NCBI GenBank assembly: GCA_018398765.1
Contig: JAHBMJ010003282.1
Location: 1 to 11,554 of the forward strand
Source of the DNA: Chromera velia
Taxonomy: Eukaryota; Sar; Chromeraceae
Reading direction: 5' to 3'
Length of the DNA: 11,554 nt
The notes under the pieces are model-generated. The model saw nothing but the letters and a program-made list of their open reading frames with translations, was not told the DNA's origin and made no database searches. Position 1 is the stretch's first letter, and each line of letters starts with the position of its first letter. Positions 1 to 7,603 of this stretch are shown here, in pieces. The position numbers and the translations under genes were made by a program.

Positions 1-719
1 ATTCTTTTTGTCCTATTGATCTTCGATCGAACGTCTCTTTTACGTAGCACACAGAGCCAGAAGCGATAGAAAAAAGACAGTGGCGAGACCGAAGGGGGGG
101 GTCGCGCGTGATGTTGTGTGTTGGAATTGCGGTTGCTCGTCTGGCATGTCAGGATTGAGAGTGTGCGCATTGGTACTGCGGCCTGTGCCAGGACGATTTT
201 AAATTGTGCGCGCGACCGATCGTTCACGGGGTGGTGTTTGAGCCATGCCGAGATTTATTGATTTGTCGCGCCGTACGTGTATTTGGCATCGAATTGGCAT
301 GCATCCGTCTATCTATACATGCGTACTGAGATACAGGCATGTGAGATTTCGAGTAGAAGGACTGCTCTTCCACTGAACACAGTGCTGCCGCCTACTAGCA
401 CAGTGCGGAGACGGTTAGGACATATGTTACAGCTATCTGAAGTAACGCGATTTCTAAGGTAACACTAATTAATCATAATTTCATTTTTATGGGAAATCAA
501 CGATACCAGATTTCCATAATTTTTTATGGAAATTAAACTTATAAAATCTAGTTATGAAATTCTACTGAAAATTTTTGAACAATTTCTTTAGCCGTTTTCA
601 TAAATTTCCTCATCATTTCCCTTGTTTAAGAAATGTGTAGAAAATCGCCTCTTTAGACGACACATAGATTGTGATAGATAGTTAAACTAGGCCTAGATTC
701 TATATAAGGGGAGGTTTGG
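1..719. other. Gene-poor flank, no supported gene
   Basis: I see no convincing gene here. The only ORF above 60 codons (277-462, plus strand) has no recognisable motif or compositional bias and looks like chance. The first ~450 bases are of mixed composition with CG-containing words (gcgcgcgaccgatcg-like). From about 460 to 690 the sequence turns AT-rich and holds the small hairpin listed separately. A TATATAAGG string at about 702-710 lies just before the LINE remnant. It resembles a TATA box but has no gene to serve, so I do not call it a promoter. Confidence 0.6.
511..532. repeat. AT-rich perfect hairpin
   Basis: The arms TTTCCATAA (511-519) and TTATGGAAA (524-532) are exact reverse complements separated by a TTTT loop. 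A related string (tttttatgggaaat) lies just upstream at about 485-498. The structure is short and AT-rich. It may be a chance hairpin or the remnant of a miniature inverted-repeat element. Confidence 0.55.
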
Positions 720-1063
720 CAGAGGGGGGGGCTGACAGCACAGATAAAGATGCATCTCTTTAGAGGTGCTGTCCTCCCTGCTCTCTTGTATGGGGCAGAG
801 ACATGGGCTGTCCGAAAAGATTAAGTGCACAGGCTTGAGTCTAAGACTTGGTGCATGGCGAGAGCGCAACAGATTCTCAAGCAGCCCCGCACAGAAAGAA
901 TGCCAGACGCAGCCATTCGCCAGGTTTTGGGGCTCTCTCCCATTAAGAGCCTCATTCGAAAGGCTCGGTTGCGGTGGTTGGGGCATGTAGGAAAGATGGG
1001 GAAGGAGAGGCTCCTGCGGCAGCTTCTCTTCAGGCATCTGGCCGGAGACTGTCCTGTGGGGCG
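720..1063 (+). pseudogene. LINE-type reverse transcriptase, C-terminal part, 5' fragment
   Basis: This is a degenerate piece of a non-LTR retrotransposon ORF2-like polyprotein. Translated in the frame of 750, it reads LTAQIKMHLFRGAVLPALLY then GAETWAV, followed further on by RKARLRWLGHVGKMG. These match the conserved block after the catalytic palm (thumb/connection region) of LINE reverse transcriptases, whose family hallmarks are L.P.LLYGAETW and RRLRWLGHV.RM. The YxDD catalytic motif lies upstream in the family and is absent here, so the copy is 5'-truncated, as LINE insertions often are. One in-frame TAA at 822-824 breaks the frame; otherwise it stays open to 1064. The reading breaks off after CPVGR, where the DNA transposon at 1064 begins, and resumes at 2829. 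It is non-functional. Confidence 0.85.
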
Positions 1064-1064
1064 C

Positions 1065-1470
1065 TGACACTAGTTGCTAGTACACTAAATTAGGAGGGTC
1101 ACAGACTCCTCAAAAAAAACTTGATAACACTGTAGAAGGTAAGACATCAATGAAGTTCAACTGATTGTTTGAATATAATTAACCCTTTATAAGGCTTGCT
1201 AGCAGTGAACTCTAACCCTGTTTTTTCTTGCCTAGCGGTATCTTTTGGCTGCCTAGCGGTACCGTTGGGCTGCCTAGCGGTACCCTTTGCCTACCTAGCA
1301 GTGTTTTTTGCCTGCCTAGCAGTCATCTTCGCCTGCCTAGCAGTTAGATTCAGTTGTTTAACAGTTGTATTTTATTATTCTATAGTGTTTAGTGGTAATA
1401 AAATAGTTAAGATATGTTATAATAAGTATGAATGGGTTATACATGGGTTACTCAATAAATTATTCAATAA
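1065..1470 (+). repeat. Left terminal inverted repeat, ~406 bp
   Basis: This arm pairs with 2423-2828 on the opposite strand. Shared landmarks in order are the terminal CACTRGTTGCTAG word, a GGGYCACRGACYCC block (about 1096), GTTTGAATRTAATTAACCCTT (about 1168-1187), GGCTTGCTAGCAGTGAACT (about 1193-1211), the 21-bp repeats, TTATTCTATAGTGT and TGGGTTATACAT. Similarity fades after about 1470. The arm is open for 123 codons (1196-1567) only because the 21-bp repeats keep phase, so I do not call a gene there. Confidence 0.85.
1230..1376 (+). repeat. 21-bp subterminal tandem repeats, left arm (7 units)
   Basis: Seven head-to-tail units of exactly 21 bp start at 1230, 1251, 1272, 1293, 1314, 1335 and 1356. 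The core is GCCTAGCGGT or GCCTAGCAGT, followed by a variable T-rich spacer ending in (G/C)CT. The innermost unit is degenerate (GTTTAACAGT). Clustered short subterminal repeats are the usual binding sites for CACTA-type and some other transposases; that role is inferred here. Because 21 is a multiple of three, the translation shows heptapeptides of the form CLAVPFG. Confidence 0.9.
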
Positions 1471-2422
1471 CCTCTTCAATCAATGCAAAAACTCTAAAGA
1501 CAATTATAACATAATTCAAACTAAACAAACTAGTAAATTAATTGATCGAATATGTTTTATTGATTGATTAACAGGTCTAAGCAGTAAGCAAAATGAGACC
1601 ATGCTCATTCAGAGAGCTTCTAACCGCAGCCCCTACTGAGCCGTGTACTTGCAGGTTCAGAGGTTCTCACTCTACCAGTGAGACCATCATTCATGGCATG
1701 GTTAATATGAAGACAAAATTACGATATTCAACCACTGTCCACAAGCAAAAATTCATGCAAAAGAAAAGCGAAGCTGCTCAGTCAATCATAAAAAATTGGA
1801 GAAGCAATCATTGCTTGGGCCATCTCTTTTTCACTCAGGGACCTAGCTCAGGGACAAGGATATCATAATGATCGTTGCCCTTTTCCCCCGCCTGCCACCA
1901 CAGAAAGATCTCTTTCTTTATTTCTTTCTTTCCGATCAAACAGAGAAGGGTAGAGAAGGGTGATCAAACAGCGAGACAGCAATTGAAGGAAAGTCTGTAC
2001 AAGTCTATTCGAGGGACACAAAGAGAGACGACTTTTTAATCAAAGGGCCCCCATGATTCCCGATGCCCCCCCCATCTTGGAGCTTCATGCTCCATTCTCA
2101 CCTTTCGCACCCCTTCCCTCACCTCCCCTGTTCCGCTGCTTGCTGATGCGGGCACTCTTGCGACTAGGAGGAACGATGCGTGTCTTATGTTATTTGGCAG
2201 AGATTTTGAGTGAAAAAGAAGACTTTTCAGGGTTAGAGGTGTATCTTCCAGATGTTAGCAATCATGAAGAAGCTTCCTCTGGTTCTTCTTCTGCTAGTTC
2301 TTCTGTTTTAAGTGACTCCGAGTCTGACAAAGAGGACTGAATGTATTGTAATTAGCCCTGAATTATGCTAATTGTATGTTAAATACGTTTGAATGTCATT
2401 TAATTTTTAATATAATTCAAAA
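1471..2422. other. Interior of the DNA transposon
   Basis: About 950 bp lie between the inverted-repeat arms. It contains an ORF at 1593-1868 (91 codons, with no recognised motif) and the acidic-tailed ORF at 2053-2340 listed separately. At 1934-1971 the word GATCAAACAG occurs twice, flanking a duplicated AGAGAAGGGT-like motif. A T/C-rich tract lies at about 1903-1933. No DDE/D transposase signature can be seen in any frame, so the interior is either a deletion derivative of a larger element or captured foreign sequence. Confidence 0.6.
2053..2340 (+). CDS. Hypothetical ORF with Ser/Asp/Glu-rich C-terminus inside the transposon
   Basis: A 95-codon frame with internal ATGs, the most plausible being at 2176. 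From there the product reads MRVLCYLAEILSEKEDFSGL, then a segment containing VYLPDVSNHEE, and ends in a strongly acidic serine-rich tail (SSASSSVLSDSESDKED, then stop). Acidic tails of this kind occur in many nuclear proteins, so the tail alone is not diagnostic. It may be the last exon of a lost transposase or accessory protein, or a captured host exon. A pyrimidine-rich stretch precedes the ORF, but no clear splice site settles its start. I recognise no family, and the ORF is short enough to be chance, although the biased tail argues somewhat against that. Confidence 0.3.
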   Translation: MIPDAPPILELHAPFSPFAPLPSPPLFRCLLMRALLRLGGTMRVLCYLAEILSEKEDFSGLEVYLPDVSNHEEASSGSSSASSSVLSDSESDKED

Positions 2423-2828
2423 TTAATCGAATAATTCATTGAATAACCTATGTATAACCCATTTATACTTGTTATAACATATTTTAACTATTTTACAACT
2501 ACTAGACACTATAGAATAACTAAATACAATTGTTAAACAACTAAATCTAACTGCTAGGCAGCTGAATCTAGCTACTAGACAGGCGAAGATGACCGCTAGG
2601 CAGGCAAAGAACACTGCTAGGTAGGCAAAGGGTACCGCTAGGCAGCCCAACGGTACCGCTAGGCAGCCAAAAGGTACCGCTAGGCAAGAAAAAACAGGGT
2701 TAAAGTTCACTGCTAGCAAGCCTTACAAAGGGTTAATTACATTCAAACAGTCAGTTGGCTCTTCAATGTTGACCTACTCCAAAGGGGTCCGTGGCCCCCC
2801 TATTTTAGTGTGCTAGCAACCAGTGTGA
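2423..2828 (-). repeat. Right terminal inverted repeat, ~406 bp
   Basis: This is the reverse complement of the left arm, with the same landmark order. It differs by scattered substitutions, a shorter block next to the terminus (the left arm has an extra A-rich stretch near 1112-1130) and one additional 21-bp unit. The divergence between arms suggests the insertion is not recent. The 98-codon minus-strand ORF (2423-2719) is the mirror of the left-arm ORF and is not treated as a gene, because the differences between the arms include many amino-acid changes. Confidence 0.85.
2518..2685 (-). repeat. 21-bp subterminal tandem repeats, right arm (8 units)
   Basis: Read on the minus strand from 2685, eight 21-bp units follow one another with the cores GCCTAGCGGT (three times), ACCTAGCAGT, GCCTAGCGGT, GTCTAGTAGC, GCCTAGCAGT and GTTTAACAAT. 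The order of unit variants matches the left arm, except for one additional unit near the inner end. The array therefore existed before the arms separated, and one unit was later gained or lost. Confidence 0.9.
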
Positions 2829-3213
2829 GCGGCCCCTCCTGCGATGGACTGATTGTGTTCTCTCAGATTTCAGACAGCTCGGCATTAACGAGGCTGAGTG
2901 GCAGTCCCTTGCAGCGAACAGGGGGGAATGGAGGAAGCTTGTCCAAAGGAGAGTGAAAGAAGTTGAAGAGAAACAAAGAGAAGAGAAAGAGGAGAAAAGA
3001 GCGATGAGGAAGGGTAAGAAGGAAGGAGATTTCCGCTGTGGGGCAGAGGGGTACAAGAGGTTATTTCTTTCTGATCCATATGAGCAGAATCCATGGAAAG
3101 CAGCCAGCGAAGCCCCCCTGTGTCAGGAAAGAAATCACAAAGCAGAGGAGGGTTTCCGAAAAGGGAAACCTGGTGCTGGGGTGCCGTGTAAAGCAGATTT
3201 TGGCAAAGTATAG
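2829..3213 (+). pseudogene. LINE-type reverse transcriptase, C-terminal part, 3' fragment
   Basis: This is the continuation of the fragment ending at 1063. In the frame of 2830 it reads RPLLRWTDCVLSDFRQLGI, then NEAEWQSLAANRGEWRKLVQ. That is the classic C-terminal block of LINE ORF2-type proteins (GRP..RW.DCV..D...LGI....W..LA.DR..WR.LV). A lysine/glutamate-rich helix follows (RRVKEVEEKQREEKEEKR), and the frame stays open to 3213. The last ~50 codons show no family resemblance and may run into the 3' untranslated part. No clear poly(A) tail or target-site duplication marks the 3' end of the LINE; A/T-rich sequence near 3346-3365 is a weak candidate. Confidence 0.85.
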
Positions 3214-3473
3214 GCAAGGATGGGGCTGGCGCTATGAAGTAGCTTGATATGGGTAGCAGACTACGTCTCATGAATCAGCATCATTCATGTGCAAACATGC
3301 TGCTCCGGAAGTAGAAAAGTTTGAAAAGAAGCATCCTGGTTTGAATTAAGTATAAATTAAAGTGAACTGCTGGTGTAAAGAACCGAACTGCCTCGATCGT
3401 GCGTTGCCGCCGAACGCTAGACGCCTATTTATAGGCCGATGGCGATGGCGTATGATGTGATGATATATTTCAA

Positions 3474-3477
<4 letters not shown>

Positions 3478-3509
<32 letters not shown>
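3478..3509. repeat. AT dinucleotide microsatellite
   Basis: An uninterrupted alternating A/T tract of about 32 bases, self-complementary and able to form a cruciform. It is probably variable in length between individuals or strains. Confidence 0.95.
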
Positions 3510-3512
<3 letters not shown>

Positions 3513-3630
3513 TGTATATAAACTTGAACTAGCATGGGTAGTATCATAGTGAAATGAGACACAGAGGCAATATATTTTTAAATATATAATATATTGATAT
3601 ATTATATTCTCGTTGAGAAAATATATGTAG

Positions 3631-3632
<2 letters not shown>

Positions 3633-3663
<31 letters not shown>
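3633..3663. repeat. AT dinucleotide microsatellite
   Basis: A second uninterrupted alternating A/T tract of about 31 bases, roughly 125 bases after the first. Short ATAT-rich runs lie between the two. Confidence 0.95.
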
Positions 3664-3667
<4 letters not shown>

Positions 3668-4302
3668 CCAGGCCTTGTAGTTAAAGTGAGTGCTAGACTA
3701 GGTGCTGCCATGCTGGAGCCAGTGAGATCTTTAAAAATAAACTAGAAAATAAATTCATTATTTTAATAATATGATTTCTTATATATGGGGAAAACCGCAT
3801 TTAAGATCCGTTCCTAGTATGTCCGCCTCTCTCTTACTCTTCCTTCATCTATACACCGTTGCAACACCTCTAGCTACCTTGCATCACATTAAGTTCTAGT
3901 CGATCGATCAGTCTTGTATGGTTTAGTCATCTATGAGGATGAGTGCACTATTGAATCCCCCCATCTTTCCCCCTTCAGCTGAGTGGCCTCGCGTGCCCCT
4001 AATGTATGCACTTGCTGCCCGTAGGTGGGCGACTTGCAGCCGTGCTCAGATTCGTCCACACACCTTCCCATACCCCTGCTTATATATTAACGTAAATATG
4101 AGAAACAATGATTTGTATACCAATTCAAAATATATACGTAAGGTAATGTAGGTTAAGAGCATTTAAGAGCTTGAAAATTTTAGAGACACCTAGATGTGCT
4201 TTGTTTATATAATTTTTTTAAGTGGCATTTGCATAGGCTAATGTGCACTTAATTGTGGAACAATATGACAGGGACCTGCTTAGACGATGAAACTGCAGTT
4301 CC

Positions 4303-6774
4303 CTACTGCAAAGGCTCGGCAGGCTGCCTGACTTCTTGAGCGTCTGCTTCAAAAGGAGGCGCGGCTTGCCAGGTGGTCCATGATATTTTGGAGGGGGTCG
4401 GGGCGGGCCGACGCCTCTCCACCGCCGCGAGGCCGGTGGAGGGGGACGCTTCCGGCTCGCTTTCCCTTCTTGAGGCAGCAGAGGCGCCGCCCGTCTGCAT
4501 TGTCTCGAATGGTTGTTGAGGCGGGTGCCATTTGGACGAAGAGCGGTCCCATTCGTTGGTGTGGGCGCGCCCCCACCGAATAGATTCTTCGACCGAGGGC
4601 CTCGGCCGCTGTACCAAAAACGAGTGGGAGGGGGCTCCACCAGAAAGTTTGGGTTTGACTCGCAGCGGCTGTGGGGGGGTCCTGGAGACTTGGGACGACC
4701 TAGTGGGCATCGCGAGAGCGGGGGGGGTCGGACTTTCTGCAGGTTTCTCATTGCTTGCGGACGGCTTGGGCACTGGTTGCCAGACATAGTCTGCCACTGC
4801 AGCTGCATAAGCCTCTGGGTCGATGCCGCGTGGTTCAGGAGGACCAGTTGAAGCACCCGGCTTCAGGGGCTGGAGTTCTGCCTGTGCCTGTGGCGGTTCG
4901 CCTTTCAAGGCTGTTTTTGTGGTGAGTCCTGCCTCTGCTGGAGACAGGAAGCGAGTGGAAGAGGAGGGTTGTCGAAAGGGCATAGAGGGCATGGGGGCAT
5001 GTGCGGAAGGTCCGGGCACTCGGTCTGGATGGACAGAAGCGTGCGTGGGGGGGAGGGGGGCAGAGAAAGTATTGTTTCTGTTATGAGAAGGTGGTCCAGC
5101 TGTGTGTCCCCTCTTGTGTTCTTCTTCGAATTTTGGAAGTCCGGCGACGATATTCTCAAGGGCTTGGTGGAGAACGTGGGGAGTGGAGACGAGACGGTCT
5201 GGTGGAAAGAGGGCGGAAGAGGGAAAGGGGAGGGAGGTGGACATGCCTTCAGGTGTGGGGGTGTGTCTTGGATTTGCCTTTGGAGAGCTCCGGTGAGTTC
5301 GCAGCCCCACGCTGCCTCGGTCTCGGTCTGCAATTGCGTTGACTTTCTGTGCGCTTCCATGCGCAGTCTGTTTTCCCCCCTCTTGCTGAGTTTGCGTGCC
5401 TCTTGAAGTGAGGAAAACTAGTCTCCCGGGCACTAGTCTGGATCCCCCCCCCGGTATCCCAGTAGGGGTATTTGCGTGTGGGTGCTGTTGATAGAGAGGG
5501 AGGGAGCTCCAACGGTCCCCCTTGGGCGAGTGGCAATTTCTATTTCCATAGGCAGAGGGGCGGGGTGAGGGTGAGTGCCTCGGATGGTCCGATGTGTGCG
5601 CCCATGCGCTCCGACAGCCAGGCGTACGGGGGGCAGAAAAGGAGTCAGGGAGATGAGCGGCGGAAATGGTGAGGGGTGAGCGTTCCGTTGGTTGCTCTCG
5701 GGTCAGCCAGTTGCATTTGTGTGCAGCAGCAGCAGCAGCAGAGAACGTGGAAGGACGGTTTGGGTCGTCCTGTGGTTCTGAAAGGAGGAAGGGAGGGAGG
5801 GACTTTTTATTTCTTTCTCTCGAATTATTTTGGCTCGGCAGGCTTGTCAGAGAGAGACGGGATATGCTTCCGGGAAATCGGAGACGGGGGACAAGGGGGG
5901 GAGGGGAACATGTTTTGCAAGTCCGGACTTGTTGGGGAGAGAAGCAAGCGGGGGGGGTGGGGCTGGGTAATTCGCCTGATTTGAGCAGGGGAGGGGGGGG
6001 GGGGGGAATTCGGTTCTGGACACAGCAAGCCGACAGAAAGTCTGGAGGGGAAATGAAGGATGAAGTCAACCTGCTCTTGTCGATGGGAAGACTTTTATTA
6101 TGTGGATATTGAGTGCACCCAAATTCGCTCTGTGGGTGACTCTGTTGAGAAGAAGTCTTTCTGGAGGCCTCTAGAGTCCTCAGTCTGGATGTGACTGCAT
6201 CCATCTCTCCGATGACATGATCGACTGCTTGACAGAAGGATCCTTCATGGTCCCATAACACAGCCTGGGGAATCATTGAGGGAGGCAGAACTACAGAGGG
6301 AACGAAAAAAGTATCTTCTGCTGATTTCTCTTCAAACGGCTTTTTTGAAAGGACCTCATCTCCATCTCCCTTGTTCTTCTGCCCTTTAAGATCTTCCTCC
6401 TTGCCTGCATCCGTTTTTGTTTGTGTCTCGATAGATCCCCCTGGCTGATCCAATAGTCTGGTGTCTAACACTTCTTGCTCTTCCCCCCCCCCCTTTTCAG
6501 GCCGTCCCCCCCCCTTGACCTGATCGATGGAGGATACGCACTTCTCAAGGTTCTGGAGGTCAGCCAGGAGGTCTGTCAAATGGGGACCTGCCGATTCTCC
6601 CTCCTCTCCCTCTCCCTCTCCTTCCTGCCACTGACAGGAGTGACCCTCCTCAGTCTCTGTCTCCTCCCGAACAACCGGAAGATGTGCCCCTCCCCGACCG
6701 GGAGCAGAGGGCAGAAGAAGTGCAGACTCGCTCTGTCTCTCTTGCAAAGGCAAAGGGGGGGTTCCGTCCTGCAC
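4303..6774 (-). CDS. Large 3' exon: proline/serine-rich, probably disordered protein
   Basis: A minus-strand frame open for about 820 codons in GC-rich DNA, too long to be chance, ending at TAG (4305-4303). A TGA lies immediately upstream of the open stretch and the first ATG comes only about 165 codons in. The N-terminal part must therefore be entered by splicing, and TGCAG|GAC at 6769/6768 is a good acceptor. By residue from 6774: an acidic Glu/Gly block (~38-62), an amphipathic leucine-rich helix (LTDLLADLQNLEKCVSSI, ~66-83), a hydrophobic to helical segment around PSVVLPPSMIPQAVLWD and FCQAVDHVIGEMDAV (~160-200), a poly-proline run (~258), a poly-alanine run coded by GCT repeats (~346), then long Pro/Ser/Arg-rich sequence with PRHSPSPRPS-like stretches, and a short helix YAAAVADYVWQPVP (~650). 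I see no catalytic domain, signal peptide or membrane segment. It may be a scaffold or regulatory protein, but the function is unknown. The homopolymer-prone codons (C and G runs up to 14) may hide sequencing indels. Confidence 0.7.
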   Translation of the reverse strand: MQDGTPPLPLQERQSESALLLPSAPGRGGAHLPVVREETETEEGHSCQWQEGEGEGEEGESAGPHLTDLLADLQNLEKCVSSIDQVKGGGRPEKGGGEEQEVLDTRLLDQPGGSIETQTKTDAGKEEDLKGQKNKGDGDEVLSKKPFEEKSAEDTFFVPSVVLPPSMIPQAVLWDHEGSFCQAVDHVIGEMDAVTSRLRTLEASRKTSSQQSHPQSEFGCTQYPHNKSLPIDKSRLTSSFISPPDFLSACCVQNRIPPPPPPLLKSGELPSPTPPACFSPQQVRTCKTCSPPPLVPRLRFPGSISRLSLTSLPSQNNSRERNKKSLPPFLLSEPQDDPNRPSTFSAAAAAAHKCNWLTREQPTERSPLTISAAHLPDSFSAPRTPGCRSAWAHTSDHPRHSPSPRPSAYGNRNCHSPKGDRWSSLPLYQQHPHANTPTGIPGGGSRLVPGRLVFLTSRGTQTQQEGGKQTAHGSAQKVNAIADRDRGSVGLRTHRSSPKANPRHTPTPEGMSTSLPFPSSALFPPDRLVSTPHVLHQALENIVAGLPKFEEEHKRGHTAGPPSHNRNNTFSAPLPPTHASVHPDRVPGPSAHAPMPSMPFRQPSSSTRFLSPAEAGLTTKTALKGEPPQAQAELQPLKPGASTGPPEPRGIDPEAYAAAVADYVWQPVPKPSASNEKPAESPTPPALAMPTRSSQVSRTPPQPLRVKPKLSGGAPSHSFLVQRPRPSVEESIRWGRAHTNEWDRSSSKWHPPQQPFETMQTGGASAASRRESEPEASPSTGLAAVERRRPAPTPSKISWTTWQAAPPFEADAQEVRQPAEPLQ
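5723..5740. repeat. GCA/CAG trinucleotide repeat in the coding exon
   Basis: Six GCA triplets on the plus strand. On the coding minus strand they are read as GCT-type triplets and give a poly-alanine run (SAAAAAAH). This is a candidate length-variable coding microsatellite. Confidence 0.9.
5993..6006. repeat. G14 homopolymer in the coding exon
   Basis: A run of 14 G on the plus strand, read on the coding strand as CCC codons in IPPPPPPLL. It is prone to slippage in replication and to indel errors in sequencing. A one- or two-base change would frameshift the large exon. Confidence 0.85.
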
Positions 6775-6798
6775 TCACACACACACGTGCATTCATTA

Positions 6799-6852
<54 letters not shown>
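6799..6852. repeat. (CA)n(GA)n compound microsatellite
   Basis: About 16 CA repeats pass directly into about 10 GA repeats. The tract lies within the inferred intron, close to its 3' splice site. On the transcript strand it reads as CU repeats followed by UG repeats, so it would contribute to the polypyrimidine region. Confidence 0.95.
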
Positions 6853-7296
6853 AGACGCACAGAGAGAACAGGAAACGGACATACACGCGCGTCATCATTC
6901 TGAAGCCTTCAGCCTGCCTGGACACAGAATGAAACGAAAAGGGAGAGGACATACACAGATAGCCCTTCATCACCCGATGTCTGCATGTGCAGAATGCGCT
7001 GCCTGCCCAGCATGAAAATTGAAACATCAAATGAAGTGAGTGAGTGACTGAGTGAGTGGATGAGCCGGTCCTTCCGTCTCCTTCTGGATTTGTTTTTTTG
7101 TTTTGTGTTTGTCTTCTTGCTTGCTGCTGCCCTTTTCAAATAGGCACAAGGATTCGATGACAACCAGAACCGCTCCAGCGAGCCCGGCCCACACGTCCAT
7201 CTGCCCATCTACCCACCCAAAGAGCGTTCGTTCACTGGCCAACAATCGCCCTGCCAATTTCTCTCCAGTGAGAGTGAGCCAGTACAGCTGTGTATA

Positions 7297-7334
<38 letters not shown>
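7297..7334. repeat. (TG)n(AG)n compound microsatellite
   Basis: A TG tract passes directly into an AG tract inside the same inferred intron, about 450 bases from the CA/GA tract. The CA tract there and the TG tract here are complementary and could pair. Confidence 0.95.
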
Positions 7335-7603
7335 TGTGAGTGAGTGATTGAACGGAGAGTCGAAACCACAGCCATTCATATTCCCCCCAGCCTCTCAGTG
7401 CTCAGCACCCTCACACATGGGTAACATGCATTCATACAGTATTGGCTGAGTGCGTCATTCCCCTCTCTCCTGCGCAGTCACGCATCAAAAAGTAAACATC
7501 AGCAAAGCCAACTGAAAGAACTCTCCAAGTACCACCCAGAAAATCGAAGCAAGAACAGAAAGAAGAAGAGGACTGAAAAAGAAAACCAGAAAAACACAAA
7601 CCC

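Larger units (their letters stand above)
1064..2828. mobile_element. Non-autonomous DNA transposon (CACTA-like?) inserted in the LINE
   Basis: A segment of about 1.77 kb bounded by long inverted repeats interrupts the LINE ORF. Its outer ends read CACTAGTTGCTAGTACACTA (from 1068) and, on the opposite strand from 2825, CACTGGTTGCTAGCACACTA, matching at 18 of 20 positions. The flanks carry GCG at 1061-1063 and 2829-2831. Deleting 1064-2828 plus one GCG joins codons GTG GGG CGG CCC (V-G-R-P) and restores the LINE frame, which supports a 3-bp target-site duplication. An alternative reading is TGA (1065-1067 and 2826-2828) as a perfect duplication with termini starting CACT(A/G). Three-base duplications, CACT(A/G)-type ends and subterminal repeats all fit the CACTA/EnSpm superfamily, but no transposase is visible, so the superfamily is inference. 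The interior carries only short ORFs, so movement would need a transposase supplied from elsewhere. Confidence 0.8.
3214..4300. other. AT-rich gene-poor stretch
   Basis: No supported coding region. It contains two AT-dinucleotide microsatellites (listed separately), further ATAT-rich sequence around 3570-3610, and low-complexity DNA on either side. The 72-codon ORF at 3933-4151 has no motif and is probably chance. The last ~90 bases would hold the 3' untranslated region of the minus-strand gene that ends at 4303, but I see no AATAAA on that strand close to the stop. Confidence 0.6.

Noticed and set aside
1196-1567. 123-codon plus-strand ORF with CLAVPFG heptapeptides, and its mirror on the minus strand at 2423-2719
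   Set aside because: Both are translations of the inverted-repeat arms. The frame is open because the 21-bp units keep phase, and the two copies differ by many amino-acid changes, so there is no sign of protein selection.
1179-2736. piggyBac-type boundaries, TTAACCCTTT at 1179 and its inverse ending at 2736
   Set aside because: The inverted repeat continues for more than 100 bases outside both TTAA sites, up to the LINE junctions, so TTAA is internal to the arms and not the insertion boundary.
4380-6112. Plus-strand ORFs of 67-148 codons opposite the large exon
   Set aside because: They are short shadows of the 820-codon minus-strand frame in GC-rich DNA, with no recognisable motifs.
6576-7030. 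Minus-strand ORFs rich in CVCVCV and LSLSLS
   Set aside because: They are translations of the CA/GA microsatellite.
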